Assembly: GCA_031556375.1 (NCBI GenBank)
Contig: JAVBTA010000059.1
Coordinates: 1 to 64,000 of the forward strand
Source of the DNA: BNXB01 sp031556375
GTDB taxonomy: Bacteria; Bacteroidota; Bacteroidia; Bacteroidales; Azobacteroidaceae
Length of the DNA: 64,000 nt
Reading direction: 5' to 3'
Shown: positions 33,722-42,826 of the stretch, piece by piece
How the letters are laid out: each line of letters starts with the position of its first letter
Numbering within the stretch: the stretch's first letter is position 1
Made by a program: the position numbers and the translations under genes
The notes under the pieces: model-generated
Told to the model about the DNA's origin: nothing
The model's input: the letters and a program-made list of their open reading frames with translations, nothing else
The model's database searches: none

Positions 33722-36289
33722 ATGAACAAAACAAAATTTATCCTGTGGTTAATACTCCCTGTGCTTTCTCTGTCATCATGTACTGATGACTCTTTTGTGG
33801 AAGACTCTTCCGGAAAGAAGACCAACAAAGCTACTATCAGGGTAACCTTGCAGATGCCTGCGGCTGCACCCAGAACGTATGCGATCTCCGAGATCGATGA
33901 AAACCATGTGGAAACAGTGGATGTACTTGCCTTCAAGCAGGTCACGCCGGATGCACAACATCCTTCGGGCTGGACTTTCGTCTACAGCGCCAAAGGGACA
34001 GCAATCACGAATATACAGGATAACAATCCCAACAAAGCCAAAAAACAATTCGATATAACCCTGATTAAGGATAAATCTAATGAACAATGCCTTGTGGTAC
34101 TTGCCAATGTCCGTACTCAACTGGAGGATATGGAGCGCGAGGGGATAACGGCAGGTGCCGACAAGGATGCCTTGTTGAAACGATTTGTGTTTGCCAATGC
34201 AGGTAGCTGGAACGCCAACAATGATAACAGTAAGGCAGAAGGTGATGCCGACCGTTTCATGCCTTTCCCTATGTGGGGAGAGATAATGGAAACTGTGGAT
34301 GACGCTACTACGCAAATCGGTTCTGTAACGATGTTGCGGGGGATTGTACGGCTGGATGTCGTGTTGGGAAATGGTGTGGTCACTGCCGGAAATTTCTTGC
34401 TGGATGAAATTTACGTCTATAACAGTAAGAATAAAGGGCAGGTAGTACCAGATAAGACCAATCTGGCAACTCCTACAAGGGTCAAAAATGCTACTGTCCC
34501 TGAAGGTAGCATCAATAATGGCATGCCGTTGGTATATCCGGTTCCATCGACTATGAAAAAGGCATTTGAGCGTACAGTTTACCTGTTTGAGGCCAAAGCC
34601 GTCTCCCATGATAAATCCTCCGAAGCGACTTGTGTAGTTGTAGGCGGGACTTATGGGACAGATAGTAAAACGACATACTACAGGTTGGACTTCTTTGAGT
34701 CGGATGGTAAAACCTACCGCGACCTGCTGAGAAACTTCCTTTACCGGATCAATATTATCAGCGTATCGGGTAGCGGCTACCCCACCCCGGAAGATGCTTT
34801 CAATTCCAAACCACTCAACATGAAAGCGGAAGTTAAAATATGGGATGATGCAAGTATGGGAAATGTTATCTTTGACGGACAGTACCTACTGGCTGTCAGC
34901 CAAGCGGAGTTTGAGGTACCGAGAGAAGAAAAGATATATCGCAAATTGACAGTTAATACGGATTACCCTGAAGGTTGGGAAGCTAAAGTAACCTCAGGAG
35001 AGGCTTGGCTTACTCTTGATGGGAATCCTAAAGGAGGTATCGGAACAAATCCTTTATCATTCAAAGTAAAAGATAATATCGGAGGCTCCCTGCGTACAGG
35101 CATAATAAGAATTGTTGCCGGGCGATTATCTTACGAAGTGAAGGTATCCCAAACCGATAAGCCCGGACTGGAAATCAGAACTTCAGCCGATGCGTTGGAA
35201 TTTCCCAATTATAATATACAGCAACAGTCATTGACAATCGACTGGGAACCATATGGTAAACCGTGTCAACTTTATTATTCTTCAAGTTATGGCGGAGTTT
35301 TCTTGGAAACCATAGTTCCTTCTGTTATTTCGGGCGGGCACTATGAATTAGGGATTAAACCGAAGGAAATAACAGCCGACGAGTTAAAGAACAACCCGTT
35401 TCTGACAAAAGAAAGCAAATTAAAAATTACGGCAACCAGCGATGAAGGGATAAGCGAAGTAAAAGATATAACCGTCCGGCAAACCAACTATACAGTGGTT
35501 CCTGAAATAGATGATTTTTATCAAATGGATGGAAAAACATATTCTTTCAAAATAAGATCCAACGCAATATGGCGGGTTGAAGAAATAACGGATGAAAAGA
35601 ATGTTCTTGAATCCACCTCTCTACATATTGGAAATCAAAAAGGAGCAGGAGAAACTACCGTAACGATCACGCTTAAGAATGACATGGCAAACGAAGGCAA
35701 AATAGGCTCTGCCAAGGTGAGATACAGGATCCGTAGTACCCAAAATAAGTTCAAAGACGTAACTTTCGAAATTAATGCAGTTTCAGCCTATATCATCCGT
35801 GCGGCAGATGTCCCAAAAAATGGAGAAGAGGGCGGACTGGATCAGGATTTGTTGGTTCAGTTAAAGGATTTGCAAAACAAAACCACCTGGTTTGGGTACA
35901 ATAATCGGAGTAGCGCTTCGCCTTTCTCGCATGTTGATCCACCTGGGGCGCCCCAGGACAATCCTGTTAATCCCAAAAGTTGCGCAGCCTTGACAACAGG
36001 AGGGTTCAATGACTGGCGTATGCCTTCCATGAGAGAACAGCTTGCTATATTTACTTACATCCGTAGTACAGGCGGAAATTTTAAATATTATAATTTTGTC
36101 AATAACTCACTTGTCGGCGCATCTACAGTATATTCTACCAGTACTCAGGATGGTGAAGCATCAGGGAATTATCTCGTATCTGTTCATCCCTCAAATCCGG
36201 AAGTGCGTCATGGGTTAAATACATATACGTATTATTCTCTAAAAACCTATGATAGTCTCAATGCTCGTTGCGTGCGTACCATAAAATAA
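33722..36289 (+). CDS. Large modular fimbrillin, likely tip adhesin
   Basis: The 855-residue lipoprotein (signal ending SLSSC) has an Mfa-like fimbrillin N-terminal half (about 30-370; VDVLAFKQ, YRDLLRNFLYRINIISVSG). A BACON-like beta module follows (about 387-480; WEAKVTSGEAWLTL, RTGIIRIVAGRLSYEVKVSQT). A second and third Ig-like beta region come next. The C-terminal module (about 730-855) contains GGFNDWRMPSMREQ and ends NARCVRTIK, as in Lcl/DUF1566 or fibrobacter-type ligand domains. Size and non-polymeric C-terminus suggest the exposed tip. The ligand is not evident. Confidence 0.8.
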   Translation: MNKTKFILWLILPVLSLSSCTDDSFVEDSSGKKTNKATIRVTLQMPAAAPRTYAISEIDENHVETVDVLAFKQVTPDAQHPSGWTFVYSAKGTAITNIQDNNPNKAKKQFDITLIKDKSNEQCLVVLANVRTQLEDMEREGITAGADKDALLKRFVFANAGSWNANNDNSKAEGDADRFMPFPMWGEIMETVDDATTQIGSVTMLRGIVRLDVVLGNGVVTAGNFLLDEIYVYNSKNKGQVVPDKTNLATPTRVKNATVPEGSINNGMPLVYPVPSTMKKAFERTVYLFEAKAVSHDKSSEATCVVVGGTYGTDSKTTYYRLDFFESDGKTYRDLLRNFLYRINIISVSGSGYPTPEDAFNSKPLNMKAEVKIWDDASMGNVIFDGQYLLAVSQAEFEVPREEKIYRKLTVNTDYPEGWEAKVTSGEAWLTLDGNPKGGIGTNPLSFKVKDNIGGSLRTGIIRIVAGRLSYEVKVSQTDKPGLEIRTSADALEFPNYNIQQQSLTIDWEPYGKPCQLYYSSSYGGVFLETIVPSVISGGHYELGIKPKEITADELKNNPFLTKESKLKITATSDEGISEVKDITVRQTNYTVVPEIDDFYQMDGKTYSFKIRSNAIWRVEEITDEKNVLESTSLHIGNQKGAGETTVTITLKNDMANEGKIGSAKVRYRIRSTQNKFKDVTFEINAVSAYIIRAADVPKNGEEGGLDQDLLVQLKDLQNKTTWFGYNNRSSASPFSHVDPPGAPQDNPVNPKSCAALTTGGFNDWRMPSMREQLAIFTYIRSTGGNFKYYNFVNNSLVGASTVYSTSTQDGEASGNYLVSVHPSNPEVRHGLNTYTYYSLKTYDSLNARCVRTIK

Positions 36290-37467
36290 TGACAAGGATA
36301 AAAGAACAATACGGACAGACAACTAACTATCGCGTATGTTGGCATTTTATCAGAATGGCATTGCCCGTGTTTTGCCTGTGTCTGATTTTTACAGCTTGTG
36401 TGGATGACAATAATGAATGTCGTAGCTTTCCTCGCCGGACTATAGTCTTTTACATGGCAGGCGATAATAATCTGACAAATGAAATTTCCGGAAAGTCAGA
36501 GCAACTGAAAGCAACACTTGTACCAGTAGATTGCCGTCTTTTAGTCTTTCAGGATACAAGGGAATCGACTCCGCAATTGCTGGAAATAGCCAGAGGCTAC
36601 AACGGGCAAAATACCCTAAATATCATTCGTGATTACGACGAATGTAATACCGCAGATGCCTCCGTTTTCGGAAAAATACTGCAAGAGGTAGTAACACTCT
36701 ACCCTTCGGAGTCTTACGGATTAGTATTTTTCTCGCACGCTTCAGGCTGGATGCCGGAAAAGACCTATGCCAAACCCGGACTTCGCTCGGTGGGTATAGA
36801 TGGTGATTCCGAGATGGAGCTTCCTGCTTTCGCCGGGGCATTACCTGACAATACGTTCGACTTCATCGTTTTTGAAACCTGCCACATGGCAGGAATCGAA
36901 GTTGTATGGGAATTAAAAGATAAAACCAGTTTCGTCATAGCATCCTCTGCAGAAATTGTTTCGCCGGGGTTTGCCCCTGTTTACTCACAGGCCCTACCTT
37001 GCCTTTTCGAACAAGAACCCAATCTAAAAAGATTCGTTGAGATTATAGCCGAAGATTACAGAACAAGACAGGGTGATTACGGATCGCTGACCTTAAGTTT
37101 GATAGATACTAAAAAGCTGGACAAGATTACCGCTTCTATAAAAGAATGTGCGTTGCCGTTACCAATAGACAGAAGCCTCCAATCGTTCGACAGGAACGGT
37201 AAAGATTTATTTTTCGATTTTTACGATGCTTTTTCACAATCAATGGCTTCCGGACAGGCAGCTAACCTTCAAATAGTAATGGAGCAATGTGTTGTTTATA
37301 AAATATCTTCTGAACATTTCATGCTTTCGTCCGGTGGCTTTGATATTGTTTCCCATAGCGGACTGACAACCTACGTTCCACAGGGACAGTACCCGAAGCT
37401 GAATGAAGCATATAAAAAGCTGAAGTGGTATAAAGAGGTCTTAATCTACAATACACGAAAACCATGA
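36289..37467 (+). CDS. Clostripain-like (C11) cysteine protease lipoprotein
   Basis: The ATG at 36289 overlaps the stop of the preceding gene by one base and gives 392 residues; a TTG 21 bp earlier is less likely. An internal signal-like helix and lipobox (VFCLCLIFTAC) is followed by the C11 fold: RRTIVFYMAGDNNLT, the catalytic His in LVFFSHASGW and the catalytic Cys in DFIVFETCHMAG. C11 enzymes cut after Arg or Lys. Its place in a fimbrial operon suggests it matures the fimbrillin precursors, a job done in Porphyromonas by Arg-gingipain. That role is inferred. The next gene overlaps by 4 bp. Confidence 0.87.
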   Translation: MTRIKEQYGQTTNYRVCWHFIRMALPVFCLCLIFTACVDDNNECRSFPRRTIVFYMAGDNNLTNEISGKSEQLKATLVPVDCRLLVFQDTRESTPQLLEIARGYNGQNTLNIIRDYDECNTADASVFGKILQEVVTLYPSESYGLVFFSHASGWMPEKTYAKPGLRSVGIDGDSEMELPAFAGALPDNTFDFIVFETCHMAGIEVVWELKDKTSFVIASSAEIVSPGFAPVYSQALPCLFEQEPNLKRFVEIIAEDYRTRQGDYGSLTLSLIDTKKLDKITASIKECALPLPIDRSLQSFDRNGKDLFFDFYDAFSQSMASGQAANLQIVMEQCVVYKISSEHFMLSSGGFDIVSHSGLTTYVPQGQYPKLNEAYKKLKWYKEVLIYNTRKP

Positions 37468-38456
37468 AGAAAAAGAATTTGGATATAAAAAAAATCCTTA
37501 TCCGGATGTCGGTTTCTGTCTTGTTTCTGGGATCCATCATCATTTTTTGCGTGCAGGCTTGTTCAAACAATCCGGCTACACCCGCACAAAAAGAGGATTT
37601 ACAGCCTTTCCATGCAAAAACACTACCGTTCCGGTTACCCGCCATTCCTGACAATTTAACTGTCCCCGGACAACGGGCGGATTATCTGGCTTTGCATTAT
37701 TGGGACAACTTTGACTTTCAGGACACAACCGGTATTACTTCGCCGGAAAAGACCGAACAAATTTTGTCCGATTATATCGCTATCCTACCATATGTAAGCG
37801 GTCAGATAGTGCAAGCCTCTATCTTTGAACTGCTTTCACAGGCAGAGAAAGAAAAAAGCATGTTCTTGTTCTTCAACGGATTATTGGAGAAATACCTGTA
37901 CGATCCCAATTCCCCATTCAGGGATGAAGAATACTATCTGCATGCGCTACGGTTTATAAAAGCGTCGCCTACATTGGACGAGATACAGAAAACCCGATTT
38001 ACTTACCAGCTAAAATCCGTATTGAAAAACCGGAAAGGAACGAAAGCTGCCGACTTCACTTATACATTATACGACGGAAGTATGAGCCGGATGTACAACG
38101 TACAATCCGACTATTTGCTGTTATTCTTCAACAATCCCGGTTGTCATGCCTGTGAAGAAGCGCAGGCAAAACTGGAAGCTTCGCCGATAATTTCGGAAGC
38201 TATAAAAAGCAACCGGTTAAAAATCCTCGCTGTCTATCCTGATGAAGATTTGACTGAATGGAAAGCGCACCAGTCACGGATACCTACAACATGGATTAAC
38301 GGCTACGATGCTAACCAGTCGATTAAAGATAAGGAACTGTACGACTTGCGGGCCATACCATCACTCTACCTGCTGAGTAAAGATAAAACGGTTCTCGTAA
38401 AAGACGGTACGGCAGAACAGGTGGAGACTTTATTAGAGAGCCGGATGCCCGGATAA
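37464..38456 (+). CDS. DUF5106/thioredoxin-fold lipoprotein, last gene of fimbrial operon
   Basis: The 330-residue protein has a membrane or lipoprotein signal (SVLFLGSIIIFCVQAC), a DUF5106-type N-terminal region (about 50-185; YLALHYWDNFDF, SDYIAILPYVS) and a C-terminal thioredoxin fold (about 195-330). The motif CHAC lies in the active-site position (LFFNNPGCHACEEAQAKL) and a cis-Pro-like segment (RAIPSLYLL) follows. It overlaps the protease gene by 4 bp (ATGA). It could assist oxidation or reduction of fimbrial or protease cysteines in the periplasm; this is inferred from context. Confidence 0.82.
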   Translation: MKKKNLDIKKILIRMSVSVLFLGSIIIFCVQACSNNPATPAQKEDLQPFHAKTLPFRLPAIPDNLTVPGQRADYLALHYWDNFDFQDTTGITSPEKTEQILSDYIAILPYVSGQIVQASIFELLSQAEKEKSMFLFFNGLLEKYLYDPNSPFRDEEYYLHALRFIKASPTLDEIQKTRFTYQLKSVLKNRKGTKAADFTYTLYDGSMSRMYNVQSDYLLLFFNNPGCHACEEAQAKLEASPIISEAIKSNRLKILAVYPDEDLTEWKAHQSRIPTTWINGYDANQSIKDKELYDLRAIPSLYLLSKDKTVLVKDGTAEQVETLLESRMPG

Positions 38457-38524
38457 TACCCATAAAAGAATCTGTCGGATTCAGACAAAATATTCTGCCT
38501 CTTGGAAGTCTGAGATATATTGCT

Positions 38525-38608
38525 TACCTTTGTGAGAGAGTCATTTGAAGTGGTAAAAATAAAGCGAGGTAAAGTGGTTAGTAGTTTCTAAGTCATTTAT
38601 TACCTTTG
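38525..38608 (+). promoter_or_regulatory. Two -7 boxes ahead of tldD
   Basis: TACCTTTG occurs at 38525-38532 and at 38601-38608; the second lies 37 bp ahead of the tldD ATG. Neither has a perfect -33 TTTG. This marks a fresh transcription unit after the fimbrial operon, and no terminator hairpin is seen between them. Confidence 0.45.
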
Positions 38609-38644
38609 CCCGCATAGTATTTAGATCATAATAATTATAATAAT

Positions 38645-40156
38645 ATGAAGAGACGCGATTTTCTTAGAGCGGGGGGGTTAGCTGTCGTCGGAGCTACTGC
38701 ATTTCCGCAAATCATTCAATCACAAATCACTAATATTAAAGAGGACTTACCAAAAATGTTAAATCATTTCGGAGTTACAGAAGCCGACTTGCGTAAAGTT
38801 ATGGCAGTTGCATTGGAAAAAGGGGGCGATTATGCCGACCTGTATTTTGAACATACATTCAATAATTATCTGGGATTACAAGATGGTGCGGTTAATCGCG
38901 CCAGTTCCAACATCGACTATGGTGTCGGTATCCGGGTAGTATCAGGTGACCAAACGGGTTATGCTTTTGTAGAAAATACCACTATGACCGATATGATTAA
39001 TGCCGCCCGTACAGCATCACGCATTGCTTCCGGTTCAGCAAAAACACCTCCGGTTAAAATCGACGAGAAAACATTCAAAAATCACTACCCCATTGTCAAA
39101 TCATGGGAAGATGCAACTATTCAGACTAAAATGCCATACCTGCAAAAACTGAATGACCGTATTTTTGAACTGGACAAACGCGTAACAAAAGTCAGTGCAG
39201 CCATAAACGATTCTACTTCCTATATTTTATACTATAATTCGGAAGGCACCTTGTGTCATGATTATCGTCCGATGATTATTTTCTCCGGAACATGTATTAT
39301 GCAGCAAGAAGATAAAATAGAAAATGCTTATTCATCACGCGCAGCACGTAAGGATATTAGTTTTCTGACTGACGAAATTGTTGAAACTATTGCTCAGGAG
39401 GCGGTTAAAAATACATCTATCCTATTTAATGCCGTAAAACCCAAAGGAGGAGAAATGCCTGTGGTAATGGGTGCCGGAGGATCTGGGATCCTTCTTCACG
39501 AAGCTATCGGACACGCCTTTGAGGCTGACTTCAACCGCAAAAAAACGTCTATTTTTTGCGATAAACTAGGCAAAAAGATCTGTGATGAACACATTAATGT
39601 AGTTGATGATGGAATCATCAACTACGACCGCGGATCTATCAACTTCGACGATGAAGGTGTGGCCAGTCAAAAAACTTACATCGTTAAGGATGGTATCCTC
39701 AACTCATATCTACATGATCGTATCAGCGCTAAATATTACGGTGTAGCCCCAACAGGAAACGGTCGCCGTCAATCATTCCGGTATGTTCCGATTCCCCGTA
39801 TGCGTTCTACATACATGGAAAACGGCAATTATACGGAAGCCGAAATCATTGCCAGCATCAAGCAAGGTATTTTTGTTGATAATTTTACTAACGGACAGGT
39901 ACAAATCGGAGCAGGAGACTTCACTTTCTTCGTAAAGAGTGGTTACCTGATTGAAAACGGTAAGTTGACTCAACCTATCAAAGACATTAATATTATCGGT
40001 AATGGTCCGAAAGCCCTGGCCGATATCACTATGGTAGGCAACAATCTGAAAATAGATCAAGGAGCCTGGACTTGTGGTAAAGACGGCCAAGGAATGCCAG
40101 TATCACAAGGTTTACCGTCAGTTTTAGTTAAACAATTAACAGTGGGAGGACAATAA
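38645..40156 (+). CDS. tldD: TldD-type metalloprotease with twin-arginine-like signal
   Basis: The 503-residue protein has the TldD zinc motif GGSGILLHEAIGHAFEAD (HExxxH, about residues 281-296). TldD/TldE form a heteromeric protease that degrades unfolded peptides and matures some peptide products. The N-terminus is unusual for a cytosolic enzyme: MKRRDFLRAGGLAVVGATAFPQ is a twin-arginine-type signal. The tldE gene starts 1 bp after its stop. Function as a TldD is secure; location is open. Confidence 0.92.
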   Translation: MKRRDFLRAGGLAVVGATAFPQIIQSQITNIKEDLPKMLNHFGVTEADLRKVMAVALEKGGDYADLYFEHTFNNYLGLQDGAVNRASSNIDYGVGIRVVSGDQTGYAFVENTTMTDMINAARTASRIASGSAKTPPVKIDEKTFKNHYPIVKSWEDATIQTKMPYLQKLNDRIFELDKRVTKVSAAINDSTSYILYYNSEGTLCHDYRPMIIFSGTCIMQQEDKIENAYSSRAARKDISFLTDEIVETIAQEAVKNTSILFNAVKPKGGEMPVVMGAGGSGILLHEAIGHAFEADFNRKKTSIFCDKLGKKICDEHINVVDDGIINYDRGSINFDDEGVASQKTYIVKDGILNSYLHDRISAKYYGVAPTGNGRRQSFRYVPIPRMRSTYMENGNYTEAEIIASIKQGIFVDNFTNGQVQIGAGDFTFFVKSGYLIENGKLTQPIKDINIIGNGPKALADITMVGNNLKIDQGAWTCGKDGQGMPVSQGLPSVLVKQLTVGGQ

Positions 40157-40157
40157 G

Positions 40158-41477
40158 ATGATTTCAAAAGAACATAAAGATTTAGCACGCTGGGCTATGC
40201 AATACGCACTCGGCAAGGGTTGTTCGGATGCCCGTGTTTCCGTTTATTCAGGAACAAACAATTCATTTGATTATCGTGATACCAAGCTGGAAAAACTGGA
40301 ACAATCGTCAGAAAACGGTATGAGTATTCAACTCTACGTCGATGGGCGATATGGTAGTTACTCGACTAACAGACTGGATAAAAAAGAATTGGAACGCTTC
40401 ATCGCGAACGGAATCGAGGCTACCCGTTTCCTCGCAAAAGACGAGTTCCGCCAATTACCTACACCTGAGCGCTACTACAAAGGCGATGGAAAAGGCTTGG
40501 ATATATATGACAATAACAACAGCAAAGTCTCTGTCGATGATAAAATGGCTTTGATTAAAGCAAATGCTGCTGAAGTTTATGGTAAAGATGAACGACTGAT
40601 CTCAGTAAGCACAAGCTATTCCGACGGGATAAGCAGTTCTTTTGCTATTACCAGCAATGGATTTGAAGGAGAATCAGATACGACTTACTTCAGTCTTACA
40701 GCAGAAACAGCCATGAAAGGAGAAGGTGACGCACGTCCGTCTTCTTACTGGTACGACTCTGCCATCTTCTGGGATAAACTGGAAAAGAGCGGTATCGGAA
40801 AAACAGCATACGAACGTACTGTTCGTAAATTGGGACAGGAAAAAATCGAATCCGGAGTGTTTCCCATGTTAGTAGACAACACCCAGATTACCAGATTATT
40901 ATCTCCGATTATTTCAGCCATTTACGGAAATGCGATTCAACAAAAAAACTCTTTTTTAATAGATAAAACCGATCAACAAATCATTTCTGATAAATTTACT
41001 TTAATTGACGATCCTCATCTCCCTGGAGCAAGAGGTTCGCGCTGGTTCGATGGAGAAGGTGTCGCTACTAAAAAACGCACGGTTATTGAAAATGGTATCC
41101 TGAAAATGTACTATATCGACACATATAGTGGTTTGAAATTAAAAATGGAGCCAACTGTTCAGGGCCCGTCACTTCTGACATGTGTACACGGTAACAAAAA
41201 TTTCGATCAGATATTGGCTACCATGGACAAAGGAATATGGGTTACCGGATTCAACGGAGGTAATAGCAACAGCACTACCGGCGATTTTTCATTTGGCATA
41301 GAAGGATTTTTAGTCGAAAACGGAAAAATAACAAAACCTCTGAACGAAATGAATATTACAGGAAATCTGCTGGAACTCTGGAAAAATGTGATGGAGGTAG
41401 GCAACGATCCTAAAATGAATTCATCCTGGAGAATTCCTGCGATATTATTCGACAAGGTTAATTTCAGCGGAAAATAG
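40158..41477 (+). CDS. TldE/PmbA-family protein, TldD partner
   Basis: The 439-residue PmbA/TldE-family protein follows tldD with a 1-bp gap. It has the family C-terminal barrel (GGNSNSTTGDFSFGIEGFLV, about 373-392) and lacks the HExxxH of TldD, as expected for the non-catalytic or regulatory subunit. Unlike TldD it has no signal sequence (MISKEHKDLARWAMQYA). A strong shared terminator lies 22 bp downstream. Confidence 0.9.
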   Translation: MISKEHKDLARWAMQYALGKGCSDARVSVYSGTNNSFDYRDTKLEKLEQSSENGMSIQLYVDGRYGSYSTNRLDKKELERFIANGIEATRFLAKDEFRQLPTPERYYKGDGKGLDIYDNNNSKVSVDDKMALIKANAAEVYGKDERLISVSTSYSDGISSSFAITSNGFEGESDTTYFSLTAETAMKGEGDARPSSYWYDSAIFWDKLEKSGIGKTAYERTVRKLGQEKIESGVFPMLVDNTQITRLLSPIISAIYGNAIQQKNSFLIDKTDQQIISDKFTLIDDPHLPGARGSRWFDGEGVATKKRTVIENGILKMYYIDTYSGLKLKMEPTVQGPSLLTCVHGNKNFDQILATMDKGIWVTGFNGGNSNSTTGDFSFGIEGFLVENGKITKPLNEMNITGNLLELWKNVMEVGNDPKMNSSWRIPAILFDKVNFSGK

Positions 41478-41499
41478 GAAAAAAGAACTTTGTGAAGAA

Positions 41500-41539
41500 A
41501 AAAAAGCAGCCCTACGTCACTGTAGATGGCTGCTTTTTT
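41500..41539. terminator. Bidirectional terminator between tldE and tRNA-Arg
   Basis: The 12-bp stem AAAAAAGCAGCC / GGCTGCTTTTTT has an inner CTAC / GTAG pairing, with runs of A and T on both flanks. It serves tldE (rightward) and the tRNA gene (leftward). Confidence 0.88.
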
Positions 41540-41542
41540 GTG

Positions 41543-41616
41543 TGACCCCGACAGGATTCTAACCTGTGACCTTCAGAACCGGAATCTGACGTTCTATACA
41601 GCTGAACTACGGGGCC
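41543..41616 (-). tRNA. tRNA-Arg (anticodon CCG)
   Basis: The 74-nt minus-strand sequence folds as a cloverleaf. The acceptor is GGCCCCG with CGGGGTC (one G-T pair) and discriminator A. The D-arm is TAGTTCAGCTGTATAGAACG. The anticodon stem TCAGA/TCTGA encloses the loop TTCCGGT, and the T-arm is ACAGG-TTAGAAT-CCTGT. The anticodon CCG reads CGG. CCA is not encoded. A promoter with both elements lies just upstream. Confidence 0.95.
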
Positions 41617-41627
41617 TTTTGCGGGTG

Positions 41628-41659
41628 CAAAGATACATTAAAAAGAAATACCCGCCAAA
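41628..41659 (-). promoter_or_regulatory. tRNA-Arg promoter
   Basis: On the minus strand TTTG (41656-41659) is followed after 20 bp by TATCTTTG (41628-41635), 12 bp ahead of the tRNA. Both elements match the consensus exactly. Confidence 0.85.
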
Positions 41660-41691
41660 CATTATCATTTAGAAAATATTTCAACGAATTG

Positions 41692-41722
41692 TTTGTCATT
41701 TTGAAAGATTTTAATATCTTTG
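41692..41722 (+). promoter_or_regulatory. asnA promoter
   Basis: TTTG (41692-41695), a 19-bp spacer and TATCTTTG (41715-41722) lie 20 bp ahead of the asnA ATG. Confidence 0.8.
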
Positions 41723-41741
41723 CAAGAAAAATATCAAAATT

Positions 41742-42776
41742 ATGAGCTATTTAGTAACACCTCCACACTACAAAGCCGTGTTAAACATGACAGAGACTGA
41801 GATGGGGATAAAAAAAATTAAAGATTTTTTCCAACAAAACCTATCATCCGAACTTCGCCTCCGAAGAGTGACCGCTCCTCTTTTTGTTTTAAAAGGGCAA
41901 GGAATTAACGATGACCTAAGCGGAAAAGAAAGACCTGTCAGTTTTCCGATCAAGGATCTGAATGATTCGTACGCAGAAATTGTACATTCCCTTGCTAAGT
42001 GGAAACGTCTGACATTAGCCGATCATAAAGTCGAACCCGGATTTGGAATTTATACAGATATGAATGCGATCCGTTCTGATGAAGAATTGGGGAATTTACA
42101 TTCTCTCTATGTTGACCAATGGGATTGGGAGCTGGTAATGAATGATTCCGAACGAAACCTGGATTTCCTGAAAGAAGTTGTCACCAGAATTTATGCGGCA
42201 ATGGTACGTACGGAGTACATGGTCTACGAAACATATCCGAAAATTCGTCCGATATTACCTAAAAAAATCGAGTTTATACATTCTGAGGATTTACTTCAAC
42301 GTTATCCGAATTTAAGTCCTAAAGAAAGAGAAGATGCTATTACAAAAGAATATAAGGCCGTATTTATTATTGGTATCGGAGGTTTGTTGAGTAATGGTGA
42401 GAAACATGATAACCGGGCACCTGATTATGACGATTGGGTCACTCCAGCGAATGGACACAAAGGCTTAAATGGAGATCTACTGGTCTGGGACGATATCCTG
42501 AATCGTTCAGTAGAACTCTCATCCATGGGAATCAGGGTAAATCCGGAAACGATGCTTAAGCAACTGGAACTAACAGGAACAGAGGATCGCAAAAATCTTT
42601 ACTTCCATAAGCGTTTGTTAAACTCGGAATTACCTCAATGTATCGGAGGTGGTATAGGTCAATCACGCTTATGTATGTTTTACCTCAGGAAAGCCCATAT
42701 TGGAGAAATACAGGCCAGTATCTGGCCGGAAGAAATGCGGGTACAGGCAATGAAAGCAGGGATGCAATTAATTTGA
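41742..42776 (+). CDS. asnA: Aspartate-ammonia ligase (asparagine synthetase A)
   Basis: The 344-residue class II synthetase-like enzyme has the AsnA features RRVTAPLFVLKGQGINDDLSG (in parts, near 38-60), YTDMNAIR, the SLYVDQWDWE segment, and GGGIGQSRLCMFYLRK (about 306-321). It makes asparagine from aspartate, ammonia and ATP in the cytosol. Length is standard. It has a complete promoter and seems to stand alone or with ung. Confidence 0.97.
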   Translation: MSYLVTPPHYKAVLNMTETEMGIKKIKDFFQQNLSSELRLRRVTAPLFVLKGQGINDDLSGKERPVSFPIKDLNDSYAEIVHSLAKWKRLTLADHKVEPGFGIYTDMNAIRSDEELGNLHSLYVDQWDWELVMNDSERNLDFLKEVVTRIYAAMVRTEYMVYETYPKIRPILPKKIEFIHSEDLLQRYPNLSPKEREDAITKEYKAVFIIGIGGLLSNGEKHDNRAPDYDDWVTPANGHKGLNGDLLVWDDILNRSVELSSMGIRVNPETMLKQLELTGTEDRKNLYFHKRLLNSELPQCIGGGIGQSRLCMFYLRKAHIGEIQASIWPEEMRVQAMKAGMQLI

Positions 42777-42786
42777 TTAAAAACAT

Positions 42787-42794
42787 TAACTTTG
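42787..42794 (+). promoter_or_regulatory. -7 box for ung
   Basis: TAACTTTG matches TAnnTTTG 32 bp ahead of the GTG start of ung. Confidence 0.5.
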
Positions 42795-42826
42795 CAATAG
42801 TTTTAAATTCCTAATTCTCAATCAAC

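Noticed and set aside
41543..41616. tRNA-Arg as attachment site for the fimbrial island
   Set aside because: It lies 3 kb beyond the island with tldD-tldE between them, and I see no duplicate of its 3' end near typA.
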